Source: Clostridium sp. CAG:967
Lineage (GTDB): Bacteria; Cyanobacteriota; Vampirovibrionia; Gastranaerophilales; Gastranaerophilaceae
Direction: 5' to 3'
NCBI GenBank assembly: GCA_000433095.1
Contig: HF991483.1
Span: forward strand, 107,784-171,783
DNA: 64,000 nt
In this document: positions 16,815-27,225 of the stretch, piece by piece
Layout of the letters: every line of letters begins with the position of its first letter
Position numbering within the stretch: position 1 is the stretch's first letter
Translations under genes and position numbers: made by a program
The notes under the pieces: generated by a model
What the model was told of the DNA's origin: nothing
Seen by the model: only the letters and a program-made list of their open reading frames with translations
Databases searched by the model: none

Positions 16815-19800
16815 ATGAGAAATAAACTTAAAGTAGCTGCTTTAGCTTATATTTGTTTGTTGTCTACAGGATTAAAGGTATCTGCAGCTGATATCAATGT
16901 AGACAATTTTAATACTTTACAAAGTGAAATACAAAATGTTTCGGGCGGATCAATATTAAATATTACTTTAACAGATAATATTCAATCAGCTTCTGAAATA
17001 ATTACTCAGTCAGGTTCGGAAGTTACTGTCAACGGCGGCGGTAATTATTCAATAACTTCCGACGGGCTTGAACACAGAGGTTTTGACGTCGTAAACGGTT
17101 CAACTCTGACACTCAGAAATACTTCTGTAAATAATTTTTCGGTTAACCAAACAGCAGGCAAAAACGGTGCTGTTTATAATGAAGGCACTTTAAATATTAC
17201 TGCGGATAATTCTGCAAATATTGTATTTTCAGGAAATACAACAGATATCCACAATGAAGGCGGGACCTTAAACTTATATGCCGATAAAAACAGTTCTATA
17301 ACATTTAATGATAAAATTACAGGAAATAACGGTGTTATTAACATAACTGATGCTAATTTAGGAAATATTGTTTTCAATAATACTGTTGCTGATTCACTAT
17401 TAACTTTGAACAGCGGAACTTTGCAAATAGGAAAAGACACAACCCTGCTTGCTGCGGGTGATAAGTATTTTGATAACGTTGCAATGACCTTAAACGGCGG
17501 CACTTTAGACTTGCAAAACGGTCAGATTGATACGCTTGACGTTACTGACATGACAATAAACAATTCTTCTGAACTGCTTTTGGATATTAATCTTTCAGCA
17601 AATCAGCAGGTTGATAAAATTACTGCCAATACAGTCAGCGGAGACGGTACTATTTGGGTAGGACCTGTAAATATTACAGACAAAATGACAGACGGTACAA
17701 CTTCTATTTATGCGGAATTTATAAATCAGGATGTTAATACAGCTATTGAAGATGTAAACAAATCAATAACCGTTAACGGAGTAATCTATTCCGTAGATGT
17801 TGAAGGCAACAGAATTACCGTTGTAAAAGAGGGAGAAGCGGGTGATTTTGCTTATGAGCTTATAAATGCTGCCAATCCTGAAAGAACATATATAATCGGC
17901 TCTGAAAATGAAATAGTAAGCCATTGGATTTACGGTAATAACAATCTTTCCGGAAAAAGATTGCAAATACTTGGCGGAAGCGATGGCAAATCACTTATCG
18001 GCAGTAATCTTCAAGGTATAATAATTAATTCGGACCAGCAGATAGATATTGAAAATGTAACATCTTATGAAGGTTTCCAAACTGCTGTAATAAATAACGG
18101 CGGAACCGTTAATGTATCAGGAACAAAATTCCAAAACAATAACGGAGGCGAAAACGGCGGAGTAATACAAAATAACGGCGGTACAGTAACCGTTAACGGA
18201 GGTACTTCGTTTATAAATAACAGTGCTGACCAAAATGGCGGTGCAGTTTATAACACAGGTGTTTTGAATATAAATTCTTCTGCCTCGGGAGATGTGGTTT
18301 TTGAAAACAATACAGCTAATCTTGGGGCTGATATTTATCAAACTTCAAGCGGTGTTACAAATATTGCAGGAGAAGGCGGTTCTGTTACCATAAACGGCGG
18401 TGTTGCAGGCGAAGGTAAAATAAATAAGACCGGTAACGGAACATTTGTGCTTAACGGTGATAATTCGGACTACACAGGAACTTTTTCCCAAACAGCAGGT
18501 AAAACTACTGTTAATGACGGTGCAGAATTTTTCAATGGAGAAACTGCTGTCAGCGGCGGAACATTTGAATGGTTAAATTCAAATGATTTAGATTATACTC
18601 AAACTCAGAAACCTAAATTAACTTTAAGCGGCGGAAACTTGATTGTCGGAAATACGGGTAAGCTTACAATTGATAATGGCGGTTCAATTTCGGACACAGT
18701 CAGTGTAGATTTGAACGGAGATTTAATCTTAAAAGAAAATACGACCGTCAACGGTAATTACTCGGGAACAGGCAATTTGACAGCAGATGATATTACTCTA
18801 ACCGTCAATGGCAATAATTCAGGGTTTAACGGTAATTTTATCCAAAACAGCGGAGTAACAAATGTAAATAACGGTGCATCATTGTTCAAAAATGTTTCCA
18901 TAAATGACGGTGAACTCAATTTTAATTCAGGTTCAAGCGTTTCTTCAGGAACTGTTTTTAATTCTGTAAATTCCACTGTTTCAATAATTTCAAATTCAAC
19001 AAATTCAAATGAAATTTTAAATGCTCTAAATGGCGGGACTAACAGTAACCTGAATATTATTGTTGATAACTCTAACGCCGGTGCTGATTTAACAGTAGAT
19101 GGAACTTCAATAACACAGTTAACATTCAAAAACACTTCCGAATATAGCGGAGCACTTTCAGGAACAGGAGATGTTAAGAATGAGGGTAATCTTACTGTAA
19201 AAGGTGATGAATCCGGCTTTACCGGTACATTTACCCAAACTAACGGTTCAACTGTAGTTGATACAGCGGGAAAAGTTTTTGGCGGTGATAAAAATATTCA
19301 GGCAGGAAGCTTAAATATAACAAGTTCTGATGCTATAGATTACACAAACGTTCATCTTTCAAGCGGAACACAGTTAAATCATACAACAACTACAACTGAC
19401 CAGAATACAATTTCTTCAAATACGGTTGATTTTTCGGCTGATGCTCAAGGAGCTTCTGCCAACTTCACTGCAACAGGTGTTACGGGAAATTACAATATTG
19501 CGGAAAATATTGATAACGGAAAATCCAATACAATTTCCGTTTCGAACAGTAATGTTACTCTGGGAACAACAGATTATACCGGCAATACAAATTATAATCT
19601 TACAAATTCGACACTTGATTTATCAGCTGACAGCAATCTTGATGACTATAATTTTTCAAACTTAACTACAAACGGAACAAATAAACTTAATTTCAATGCA
19701 AATATTGTTGATACATCTGATCCGAACGTAAAAGCTATTGAAACAGATACATTAAACGTAGAATCCGGCAATGCTGTTTTTGAAGTCGGTAAAGTATATA

Positions 19801-22800
19801 TTACAGGTGAAGAAAACGGTCAGTCTGAATATAATACTTCTCAAGACGTACTATCAGGCAATGCCCAATTTGTTCCCGATAAGTCAGGTGAAGTTGTATC
19901 AGTAGGTGCAACAACCTCTTTCCAATATGAAGTGAAGGTTACTGATGACAAGCAATCAATTCAGTTAAGTGCTACCGGTATTACCAACGAGAATTCATTG
20001 AATGATATGAATACACTTGAAGGTAACAGATTTTTCCAATTCTCTATAGGTGATACTTCCGAATATCATATAGGAAAGTCATTGGATGCGACTGCAAAAG
20101 GTGATTTTTATATTTCAGGTCGTTCTGATAATGCGGCAGACAGCGTTCTTTCAGGAGCAATCGTTGACAGCACGGGTGCTTTGACAGGTGACAGAGGCAG
20201 TTTCATCAATATAGCAAGCGGTGTGGAAAGCAACATCGAAATTTCAGATGTTACAATCCAGGATGCTTATAAAAATGGTAATGGTGCTGTAATTGACAAC
20301 AACAGCGCAGATGCGGTTATTACTCTGAATAACACTATTATCAAGGATAATTCGTCAACAGGAAACGGCGGTGCTATATATAATGACGGCGGAAAAATAA
20401 TAATAACTGACAGTTCTTTTGCTGATAATAACGCCGACAACGGGGGTGGGGCAATATTCAATGCTTCTGGTGAAGTATCACTGAATAATGTTAACTTTGC
20501 GGCTGAAAATGTTAACAGCGGAGCAAAAAATGATATCTATAACGCAGGTAATATCACAACAACAGGCAAAAATACTTTTGCAAGTGATATTACAAATGAC
20601 GGAAGCTTAAATTTTGCAGGCACAAATGATGTATCAGGTAATATTATCGGCGCAGATACAGGTACTATAACAAATACTGGTAATTTAAATTTAAGCGGAG
20701 ATAATTCCGGTTACAAAGGTACATTTTCTCAAACAGCAGGTACAACTACCGTTACTGACAATTTCTTTGGCGGAACTAGCACTATAAGTAATGGTACATT
20801 GAACTGGTATACCGATAAAGATTTACCTGCTGACGGGAAATTAATAGTGGAAAACGGCAGATTTAATATTGGCAAAGACGGCTTGAATGCTATTCTGACA
20901 TTAAAATCAGGAAGTTCTATTGCTGAAAGTGCTGCTGCCAATATTAATAAAGATGCAATCTTAAATATTGCAGGTGCAGATGTTTCATTAAACAGTAATG
21001 ACAATTGGGCAGGTAAGATTACTTTAACTGACGGTAACCTGACATTAAACGGTATAAACTCAAACGGCATAATTGATGCTCAAGGAGGTATCCTAAACTT
21101 AAATTCAGGCAGCTTAAATGTCGGAAATAACAGTGTAATTGCGGGTTCGGGAGCCAATCCAGCCGTTACTATTGCTGATAATGCAAATCTGAATGTTACA
21201 GGCGGTGATGTTACATTAAATTCTAATGATACCTGGAGTGGTAACGTTAACCTTGTTTCGGGAACTCTAAATATAGAAGATGTAGCATCAAACGGTAAAA
21301 TTCAGGCAGCAGACGGAAACTTAAATGTTAACAGCGGTAATCTTACTGTTGAAAACGGTTCCTTTATTAATTCAAAAGTTGACACTTATATAGATATTAA
21401 TTCAACAATTGATATTAAAGACAAAGGTACTGTTACAATTAATGACGGCGATATCTGGGACGGGACAATAGCTCTTAACGGAGGTGTATTAAACTATGGC
21501 ACCACTAACAGCGGAACTTTGTCTGCCGTAACAGGCGATTTAAATTTGTTAAACGGATCAATATTAAATATTCAAACTCCAAGTCAGGTAGCAAACGAGG
21601 TTAATGTTGATATTCAAAAAGGAGCTCTTGTAAACTTAACTAATAACAGTATTTTCAATCTGGATAGCAAAGATAAATGGAACGGTATGATTAACAACAG
21701 CGGCGGTAAGTTGACTACTTCCGAACTTGTTAATAACGGAGGCGGCGGATTACAGCAGACTAGCGGTGAATCTGTATTTGATAATAATTCACATATTTCG
21801 ATAACCGATCCAAACAGCTACATTCAAGGCGGAAAAGTTTCTATTTTAAATAATTCAAGTTTGTTTATGGGACCGAATGTTGAATATGAACTTCAAACTC
21901 AAGAATTATTAATGAGTAATAATTCAACATTACACCTTATTAACGGTGTGTTGGAAGAACCTGAAACTAATATTATGACAGTTAACGGAAAAAATAACAT
22001 AACAATTGATATTCTTCCGAGAGGCTGGGAAAGCGATAAACTTATTATTGATAATTTAACATCTGACAGTAAAGGTGTTTTAAATATTTCTGATTTTAAT
22101 TTTGTCGGCTTAGCTCCTGTTGACAGACATATCTTACTTCAAGTTTTTGATGTAAACAATATTAAAGACGTGACTTTTGATGCAACAGACAAGGAAATCT
22201 TTACGCCTATAGGCTGGTATAATCTTCGTCCTGCTGGCGGCGGATACTTCACATCAAATCTTACACGTTATAACCCTCAAGTATTCAGAGGTCAGGTTGC
22301 AACACTTGCAGCATATAACAACCAGCTTGTTATTGATGATATGCTGTTAAATCACGTAAGCCTTCAAAGCGAAAGATTTTTGGCGCAAGGTCAGGATGCA
22401 AACAGATATGCGGCAGTATTACCTCAATTTGCTCCATATCAATATAAAAAAGAAGACGGCGGATTGTGGTTCAAATCATATGCAACATTTGAAACTCTTT
22501 CTATGACCCACAATTTGAATGTCGGAAATAACGCTTACGGATATTTAATGGGTGCTGATTTCCCTGTAGTTAATTTGAAAAACGGCTGGAAATTCTTACC
22601 TACTGCTTATATTGCTTATAACGGCGGTCATCAGTATTTCAATCAGGTAAGTATGTACCAAAATGGCGGACAGGGCGGTTTTATGGGTACATTTATGAAA
22701 GATGATTTCATAGGTTCTATACTTGCTTACGGCGGCGGTTATTTTAATGAGATGAATGTTGCTGGATACACTGATAATGCAGGAAACTGGTTTGCCGGTA

Positions 22801-23303
22801 CAGCTGCAAAACTTGCTTATAACATCCATGCAACAAAACATTTTACAATTCAGCCTACTGCATTTGTTTCATATAACATATTCGGAAGACAAAATTGGGG
22901 CACTGATTTTGGTTCTATGAGTATGAGTTCGGGATACTTAAACGGTGTAAACGTAGCACCCGGCTTAAACCTTATTTATGCCAGAGAAACCTGGAGCTTA
23001 TACGGAACAATTCAATATATATTCAATATTAATGACCAGATAGTGGGCAGAGCAGGTAATGTAAATCTGAGCAATATAGAAATGCGCCACGGATACCTTC
23101 AATACGGTATCGGTGTTACAAAAACCTGGAAGGACAGATTTAACTCTTACTTGCAGATAACATTGAGAAACGGCGGAAGAACCGGTATCGGATTCCAGCT
23201 TGGCGCACAATACTTGTTTGACTGGTATAAGCCTAAATCAGGCAAAAGTAGTCAAAAAAATGCGAATAAATCAGCAAAAGATATACTTAAGTCAATGAGA
23301 TAA
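16815..23303 (+). CDS. Giant autotransporter adhesin (type V secretion)
   Basis: A 2,162-residue exported protein: signal peptide (KVAALAYICLLSTGLKVSA), a very long Asn/Gly/Ser/Thr-rich beta-helical passenger without cysteines, and a C-terminal beta-barrel of roughly 280 residues from about 1,880 (GGLWFKSYATFE to GAQYLFDWY). The passenger contains four copies of a GDNSGYxGTFxQTxGxTxV-like motif near residues 548, 666, 797 and 1295, plus NNGGxxxNNGG turns. The barrel would insert in the outer membrane and display the passenger. The usual terminal aromatic strand is followed by an odd basic tail of about 25 residues (KSGKSSQKNANK). Start is ATG at 16815, GGA ten bases upstream; GTG at 16812 is the alternative. 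Ligand unknown. Confidence 0.9.
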   Translation: MRNKLKVAALAYICLLSTGLKVSAADINVDNFNTLQSEIQNVSGGSILNITLTDNIQSASEIITQSGSEVTVNGGGNYSITSDGLEHRGFDVVNGSTLTLRNTSVNNFSVNQTAGKNGAVYNEGTLNITADNSANIVFSGNTTDIHNEGGTLNLYADKNSSITFNDKITGNNGVINITDANLGNIVFNNTVADSLLTLNSGTLQIGKDTTLLAAGDKYFDNVAMTLNGGTLDLQNGQIDTLDVTDMTINNSSELLLDINLSANQQVDKITANTVSGDGTIWVGPVNITDKMTDGTTSIYAEFINQDVNTAIEDVNKSITVNGVIYSVDVEGNRITVVKEGEAGDFAYELINAANPERTYIIGSENEIVSHWIYGNNNLSGKRLQILGGSDGKSLIGSNLQGIIINSDQQIDIENVTSYEGFQTAVINNGGTVNVSGTKFQNNNGGENGGVIQNNGGTVTVNGGTSFINNSADQNGGAVYNTGVLNINSSASGDVVFENNTANLGADIYQTSSGVTNIAGEGGSVTINGGVAGEGKINKTGNGTFVLNGDNSDYTGTFSQTAGKTTVNDGAEFFNGETAVSGGTFEWLNSNDLDYTQTQKPKLTLSGGNLIVGNTGKLTIDNGGSISDTVSVDLNGDLILKENTTVNGNYSGTGNLTADDITLTVNGNNSGFNGNFIQNSGVTNVNNGASLFKNVSINDGELNFNSGSSVSSGTVFNSVNSTVSIISNSTNSNEILNALNGGTNSNLNIIVDNSNAGADLTVDGTSITQLTFKNTSEYSGALSGTGDVKNEGNLTVKGDESGFTGTFTQTNGSTVVDTAGKVFGGDKNIQAGSLNITSSDAIDYTNVHLSSGTQLNHTTTTTDQNTISSNTVDFSADAQGASANFTATGVTGNYNIAENIDNGKSNTISVSNSNVTLGTTDYTGNTNYNLTNSTLDLSADSNLDDYNFSNLTTNGTNKLNFNANIVDTSDPNVKAIETDTLNVESGNAVFEVGKVYITGEENGQSEYNTSQDVLSGNAQFVPDKSGEVVSVGATTSFQYEVKVTDDKQSIQLSATGITNENSLNDMNTLEGNRFFQFSIGDTSEYHIGKSLDATAKGDFYISGRSDNAADSVLSGAIVDSTGALTGDRGSFINIASGVESNIEISDVTIQDAYKNGNGAVIDNNSADAVITLNNTIIKDNSSTGNGGAIYNDGGKIIITDSSFADNNADNGGGAIFNASGEVSLNNVNFAAENVNSGAKNDIYNAGNITTTGKNTFASDITNDGSLNFAGTNDVSGNIIGADTGTITNTGNLNLSGDNSGYKGTFSQTAGTTTVTDNFFGGTSTISNGTLNWYTDKDLPADGKLIVENGRFNIGKDGLNAILTLKSGSSIAESAAANINKDAILNIAGADVSLNSNDNWAGKITLTDGNLTLNGINSNGIIDAQGGILNLNSGSLNVGNNSVIAGSGANPAVTIADNANLNVTGGDVTLNSNDTWSGNVNLVSGTLNIEDVASNGKIQAADGNLNVNSGNLTVENGSFINSKVDTYIDINSTIDIKDKGTVTINDGDIWDGTIALNGGVLNYGTTNSGTLSAVTGDLNLLNGSILNIQTPSQVANEVNVDIQKGALVNLTNNSIFNLDSKDKWNGMINNSGGKLTTSELVNNGGGGLQQTSGESVFDNNSHISITDPNSYIQGGKVSILNNSSLFMGPNVEYELQTQELLMSNNSTLHLINGVLEEPETNIMTVNGKNNITIDILPRGWESDKLIIDNLTSDSKGVLNISDFNFVGLAPVDRHILLQVFDVNNIKDVTFDATDKEIFTPIGWYNLRPAGGGYFTSNLTRYNPQVFRGQVATLAAYNNQLVIDDMLLNHVSLQSERFLAQGQDANRYAAVLPQFAPYQYKKEDGGLWFKSYATFETLSMTHNLNVGNNAYGYLMGADFPVVNLKNGWKFLPTAYIAYNGGHQYFNQVSMYQNGGQGGFMGTFMKDDFIGSILAYGGGYFNEMNVAGYTDNAGNWFAGTAAKLAYNIHATKHFTIQPTAFVSYNIFGRQNWGTDFGSMSMSSGYLNGVNVAPGLNLIYARETWSLYGTIQYIFNINDQIVGRAGNVNLSNIEMRHGYLQYGIGVTKTWKDRFNSYLQITLRNGGRTGIGFQLGAQYLFDWYKPKSGKSSQKNANKSAKDILKSMR

Positions 23304-23316
23304 AAGAAGATAAGAA

Positions 23317-23349
23317 AAAGAGTAAAACATATCATTTTACTCTTTTTTT
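23317..23349 (+). terminator. Terminator after the autotransporter
   Basis: AAAGAGTAAAA pairs with TTTTACTCTTT around a seven-base loop, followed by a T-run. Confidence 0.85.
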
Positions 23350-23443
23350 GTTATATAAAATTGTGCCTTAGACGGCAATGCAAAAAATATTAGTTGTCCT
23401 TATATTTAAAGTTACATTTAACAAAATTAAGGAGAAAAAATTT

Positions 23444-24976
23444 ATGGATATGTTTTGTTTTCAATGTGAACAGACATCTAAGGGTGAAGGCTGTACAATT
23501 CAGGGAGTTTGCGGTAAAAAAGCAGACACCTCAAATCTTCAGGATGAATTAACAAGCAATTTGATTGAACTTGCAAATTGCGGCGAAAAAAACGAGATTA
23601 ATACTGAATTACTTATTGACGGTTTGTTCATAACCATAACTAACGTTAATTTTGATAACAATTCAATCCAAAATTTTTTAAATAAAGTGAAAAGTCAAAA
23701 AAAGTGTGATACTAATTTTTCTGTTCAAAGTGTTTGGAATTGTGATGAAGACATTAGAAGTTTAAAATCACTTATTCTTTTCGGTTTAAAAGGTATGGCA
23801 GCGTATGCTCACCATGCAAGAGTTCTCGGCTATAAAGATGAAAATGTCGATAATTTTTTCTATGAAGCGCTTCAAGCAATTTCAAACCAAAATTCAATTG
23901 ATGAATTGCTTCCTCTTGTTTTAAAAACGGGTGAGATAAATCTTGCGTGTATGGAGCTTTTGGACAGAGCAAATACAGAAACTTACGGTAACCCTGTACC
24001 TGTAAAAGTGACTACAAATATTGAGAAAGGACCGTTTATCGTTGTTACAGGACATGATTTGCATGATTTAGCACTTTTGCTTGAGCAAACAAAAAACAAA
24101 GGAATTAACATATATACTCATGGCGAGATGCTTCCCTGCCATGCTTATCCAGAACTTAAAAAATATCCTCATTTAAAAGGAAATTTCGGCACAGCCTGGC
24201 AAAATCAGCAGAAAGAGTTTGATAATATTCCTGCTCCCGTATTTTTCACTACGAACTGTATAATGCCTGTTAAAGACAGTTATAAAGATCGTGTTTTTAC
24301 AACATCGGTTGTAGCATATCCTGAATGTAATTATATAGGAGAAGACAAAGATTTTACTCCGTTAATTGAAAAAGCACTGGAACTCGGGGGGTACAGTGAA
24401 GACAGACATATGACGGGAATAAACGGCGGTGATACCTTAACCGTAGGTTTTGGACATAAAACAGTACTTTCGGCAGCAGATAAAGTTATTGATGCCGTAA
24501 AATCAGGTGATTTAAAACATATATTTCTTGTAGGCGGATGCGATGGAGCAAAACCCGGAAGAAATTATTATACGGAATTTGTTAAACAAACTCCAAAAGA
24601 TACACTTGTCCTTACTCTTGCCTGCGGTAAGTTCAGATTTAATGATTTGGATTTGGGTAACATAGGTGAACTGCCAAGACTTCTTGATATGGGGCAATGC
24701 AACGATGCTTACAGTGCGATTAAAGTAGCTGTCGAATTATCAAAAGCTTTTAATTGTTCTGTAAATGAGCTTCCATTATCACTTGTGCTTTCTTGGTATG
24801 AACAAAAGGCTGTATGTATATTACTTACCCTGCTTTATCTTGGAATAGAAAACATCAGATTGGGACCAAGTTTACCTGCTTTTGTTTCACCAAATGTTTT
24901 AAATATTCTTGTTGAAAAGTTTAAGATTAAGCCGGTAACTTCTCCTGATGAAGATTTAAAAGCCATTCTGGCGTAA
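23444..24976 (+). CDS. hcp: Hybrid cluster protein (Hcp, hydroxylamine/NO reductase)
   Basis: A 510-residue iron-sulfur protein. The N-terminal cluster motif is MFCFQCEQTSKGEGCTIQG followed by VCGK. Hybrid-cluster ligands appear in GHD, GEMLPCH, FTTNCI, CNYIG and GGCDGA. Hcp reduces hydroxylamine and nitric oxide and S-nitrosylates proteins under nitrosative stress in anaerobes; no hcr reductase gene follows. I start at ATG 23444 because AAGGAG lies 10 bases before it and all homology begins there. The gene converges on the sugar porter with nine bases between stops. Confidence 0.95.
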   Translation: MDMFCFQCEQTSKGEGCTIQGVCGKKADTSNLQDELTSNLIELANCGEKNEINTELLIDGLFITITNVNFDNNSIQNFLNKVKSQKKCDTNFSVQSVWNCDEDIRSLKSLILFGLKGMAAYAHHARVLGYKDENVDNFFYEALQAISNQNSIDELLPLVLKTGEINLACMELLDRANTETYGNPVPVKVTTNIEKGPFIVVTGHDLHDLALLLEQTKNKGINIYTHGEMLPCHAYPELKKYPHLKGNFGTAWQNQQKEFDNIPAPVFFTTNCIMPVKDSYKDRVFTTSVVAYPECNYIGEDKDFTPLIEKALELGGYSEDRHMTGINGGDTLTVGFGHKTVLSAADKVIDAVKSGDLKHIFLVGGCDGAKPGRNYYTEFVKQTPKDTLVLTLACGKFRFNDLDLGNIGELPRLLDMGQCNDAYSAIKVAVELSKAFNCSVNELPLSLVLSWYEQKAVCILLTLLYLGIENIRLGPSLPAFVSPNVLNILVEKFKIKPVTSPDEDLKAILA

Positions 24977-24984
24977 ACCCTGAT

Positions 24985-26364
24985 TTATTCACCGGCAGTA
25001 AAATCTCGGGGTTTTACTCCTCTAATCCAGTTAGATTCAATTTTTTCAAGTGATATACCTTTAGTTTCCGGCACAAAGAAGTAAACAAACAATATACAAA
25101 GTAATGAAACAAATGCAAACATCCAGAAAGTATATGCTCCGCCTATTCTGTTAAGAAGAACCGGAAAACTTCCGACTACAAAGAAGTTAAATGCAAAGTT
25201 TGCAACGGTGCACATGCTCATCGCAAGCCCTCTTATCTTAAGCGGGAATACTTCTGATACTATAATCCAGCCTATAGGTCCTAAACTGAAAGCAAAACAA
25301 ATTATATAGGCAGCCAAACTTCCAACAGCGACCCATTTCAAACTTCCGCCCAATAATCCTGCGAAGTTAAATGCGCATCCCAACCCCAAAAGACTGAGCA
25401 TAACACCTGTTAAACCTATATAAAGTAAAGGTTTTCTTCCGAATTTATCAGTAAAGAATACAGCTATAATTGTCATTAAGAAATTGATTAATCCTATACC
25501 TGCGGTTGCATAAATTGCACTTATATTGTCTTCAAATCCTGCAAGCTTAAATATTGTAGGAGCGTAATAAATGATTGTGTTTATACCTGTACAAATTTGT
25601 GCAAACATTATACCGATACCTACAACAAAAGGCATAATCATCCATTTTTTAAACTTAATTTTTTTGTCAGAACCAAGCTCGCTTTTTAATGTTTCTTTAA
25701 TTTCGGCAATTTCTTTTTCTGCATCAGCATCAGGTTCTATTTTTCCATAAATCTTTTTGGCTTCTTCATCCCTGTTTTTACTGATAAGCCATCTTGGTGT
25801 ATCTCCAAGGAATGTCATTCCAACAAGCAGGACAATTCCCGGTACAACACCTGCAAACAGCATCCATCTCCAGTTGTAAACAGCAGATGCAAATGCACCG
25901 TTAATTATATATGAGAATAAAATACCGGCTGTAATTGCCCATTGATAAAGTGATACAAGTTTTCCTCTCATATGTTTTGGTGCGACTTCCGATAAATAAA
26001 GCGGTACAATAAAGTTAACAATACCGACAGCCAGACCTACAAGTATTCTTGACAATATAAGAACATATATATTCGGAGCCAATGCACATAGAATTGAGCC
26101 GATAATAAAAATCACGGCAGTAGCTATAATAATTTTTTTACGTCCGAAAATATCAGCCAGAATACCGTTTGTTGCAGCTCCGATTACTGCACCAATTAGT
26201 ACGGAACTTACTAAAAATCCCTGTGTATAATCTGATAAATCCCAGGTTTGATTAATAAATAATAATGCTCCTGATATAACACCTGTGTCAAATCCTGAAA
26301 GTAATCCCCCTAAAGAGGCTACAATAGCAACGAAATATAGCCAAAAATAAACAACTTTCTTCAT
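24985..26364 (-). CDS. MFS sugar porter (sugar:H+ symporter family)
   Basis: A 459-residue twelve-helix inner-membrane transporter of the sugar-porter family (XylE/GalP/GLUT-like). Signatures: GGLLSGFDTGVISGAL in helix 1, the loop GRKKIII after helix 2 and GRKPLL after helix 8, PRWLISKNRDEEA in the central loop, QICTGINTIIYYAPTIF in helix 7, and the terminal PETKGISLEKIE. It should import a hexose or pentose with protons; the sugar cannot be read. AGGAGAG precedes the ATG. It appears monocistronic. Confidence 0.93.
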   Translation of the reverse strand: MKKVVYFWLYFVAIVASLGGLLSGFDTGVISGALLFINQTWDLSDYTQGFLVSSVLIGAVIGAATNGILADIFGRKKIIIATAVIFIIGSILCALAPNIYVLILSRILVGLAVGIVNFIVPLYLSEVAPKHMRGKLVSLYQWAITAGILFSYIINGAFASAVYNWRWMLFAGVVPGIVLLVGMTFLGDTPRWLISKNRDEEAKKIYGKIEPDADAEKEIAEIKETLKSELGSDKKIKFKKWMIMPFVVGIGIMFAQICTGINTIIYYAPTIFKLAGFEDNISAIYATAGIGLINFLMTIIAVFFTDKFGRKPLLYIGLTGVMLSLLGLGCAFNFAGLLGGSLKWVAVGSLAAYIICFAFSLGPIGWIIVSEVFPLKIRGLAMSMCTVANFAFNFFVVGSFPVLLNRIGGAYTFWMFAFVSLLCILFVYFFVPETKGISLEKIESNWIRGVKPRDFTAGE

Positions 26365-26442
26365 ATATAACTCTCCTGTAAATTTATAATACCCAGATTA
26401 ACTTTATATATAACAGATTTAGTTTTAATTATAAGGCTATTT

Positions 26443-27225
26443 TTATAAATCCATACTTCCGCTTCTAAAGCCTTCCATATCAAAGGTTATATAAGGTATA
26501 TTTAAAAATTTGAGCGCTTGAAGTACATTATCTTTTTTTTCAATAAGTTCATGAAATTTCTCAGGCAATATTTCTATTCTTGCAATATTGTCATGCAGCC
26601 TGAACCTGCAGCATTCAAATCCGAAATCTTTTAAAACTTTTTCGGCTTTTTCAACTGAATCAAGTTTTTCTTTTGTCAGTTTTGTGCCGTACGGAAATCT
26701 TGTTGCAAGGCAAGGGGTTGAAGGTTTGTTGAATATCTCAATCCCGCATTCTCTGGAAAATTCTCTTATCTCTTTTTTTGTAATTTCGAATTTTGCAAAC
26801 GGTGAAATAATTCCAAGTTCCTTAAGAGCTTTTCTCCCCGGGCGATAACAGCTTAAATCATCGAAGTTTGTTCCGTCTAAAATATATTTCAGTCCGTTAT
26901 CATGTGCAATTTTTATTGCATTTTCAAAAAGCATTTTTTTACAATGATAGCATCTGTCTTTAGGATTGTTGAGAATTACGGGATTAGAAAAAATATCAAT
27001 ATTAAGCAGAGCTTGTCTTATGCCGTATTTTTTACAAAGTTTTTTTGTAAAATCTATCTCTTCATTTGTTTGAAAATTTGAATTAAAAGTAACGGTTAAA
27101 ATGTTCATCTCCCGTAAAATATACAGCAGAAGTGTACTGTCAATTCCGCCTGAAAAAGCAAGGCATATGCCCTGCTCATTCAGTTCGTTCAAATATTTTT
27201 TTAAGTTTTCAAATTTATTGTACAT
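26443..27225 (-). CDS. larE: Sacrificial sulfur transferase LarE (nickel-pincer cofactor)
   Basis: A 260-residue PP-loop enzyme: SGGIDSTLLLYIL near residue 25, and the sulfur-donor segment STPCLATRFPYGTKL, whose Cys corresponds to the sacrificial cysteine of Lactiplantibacillus LarE (converted to dehydroalanine). CYHCKK provides a second Cys pair near residue 110. LarE adds sulfur to the P2CMN precursor in nickel-pincer nucleotide synthesis. The gene overlaps the nickel importer gene by 11 bases and is last in the operon, after larB and larC. Confidence 0.92.
   Translation of the reverse strand: MYNKFENLKKYLNELNEQGICLAFSGGIDSTLLLYILREMNILTVTFNSNFQTNEEIDFTKKLCKKYGIRQALLNIDIFSNPVILNNPKDRCYHCKKMLFENAIKIAHDNGLKYILDGTNFDDLSCYRPGRKALKELGIISPFAKFEITKKEIREFSRECGIEIFNKPSTPCLATRFPYGTKLTKEKLDSVEKAEKVLKDFGFECCRFRLHDNIARIEILPEKFHELIEKKDNVLQALKFLNIPYITFDMEGFRSGSMDL

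Noticed and set aside
16815..23303. CRISPR array or tandem DNA repeats
   Set aside because: The repeats are at protein level (GTFxQ and NGG motifs), are diverged, and lie at unequal distances within one open frame.
23378..23443. Longer N-terminus for hcp (22 more residues)
   Set aside because: The extension is not family-like and AAGGAG is placed for the ATG at 23444.
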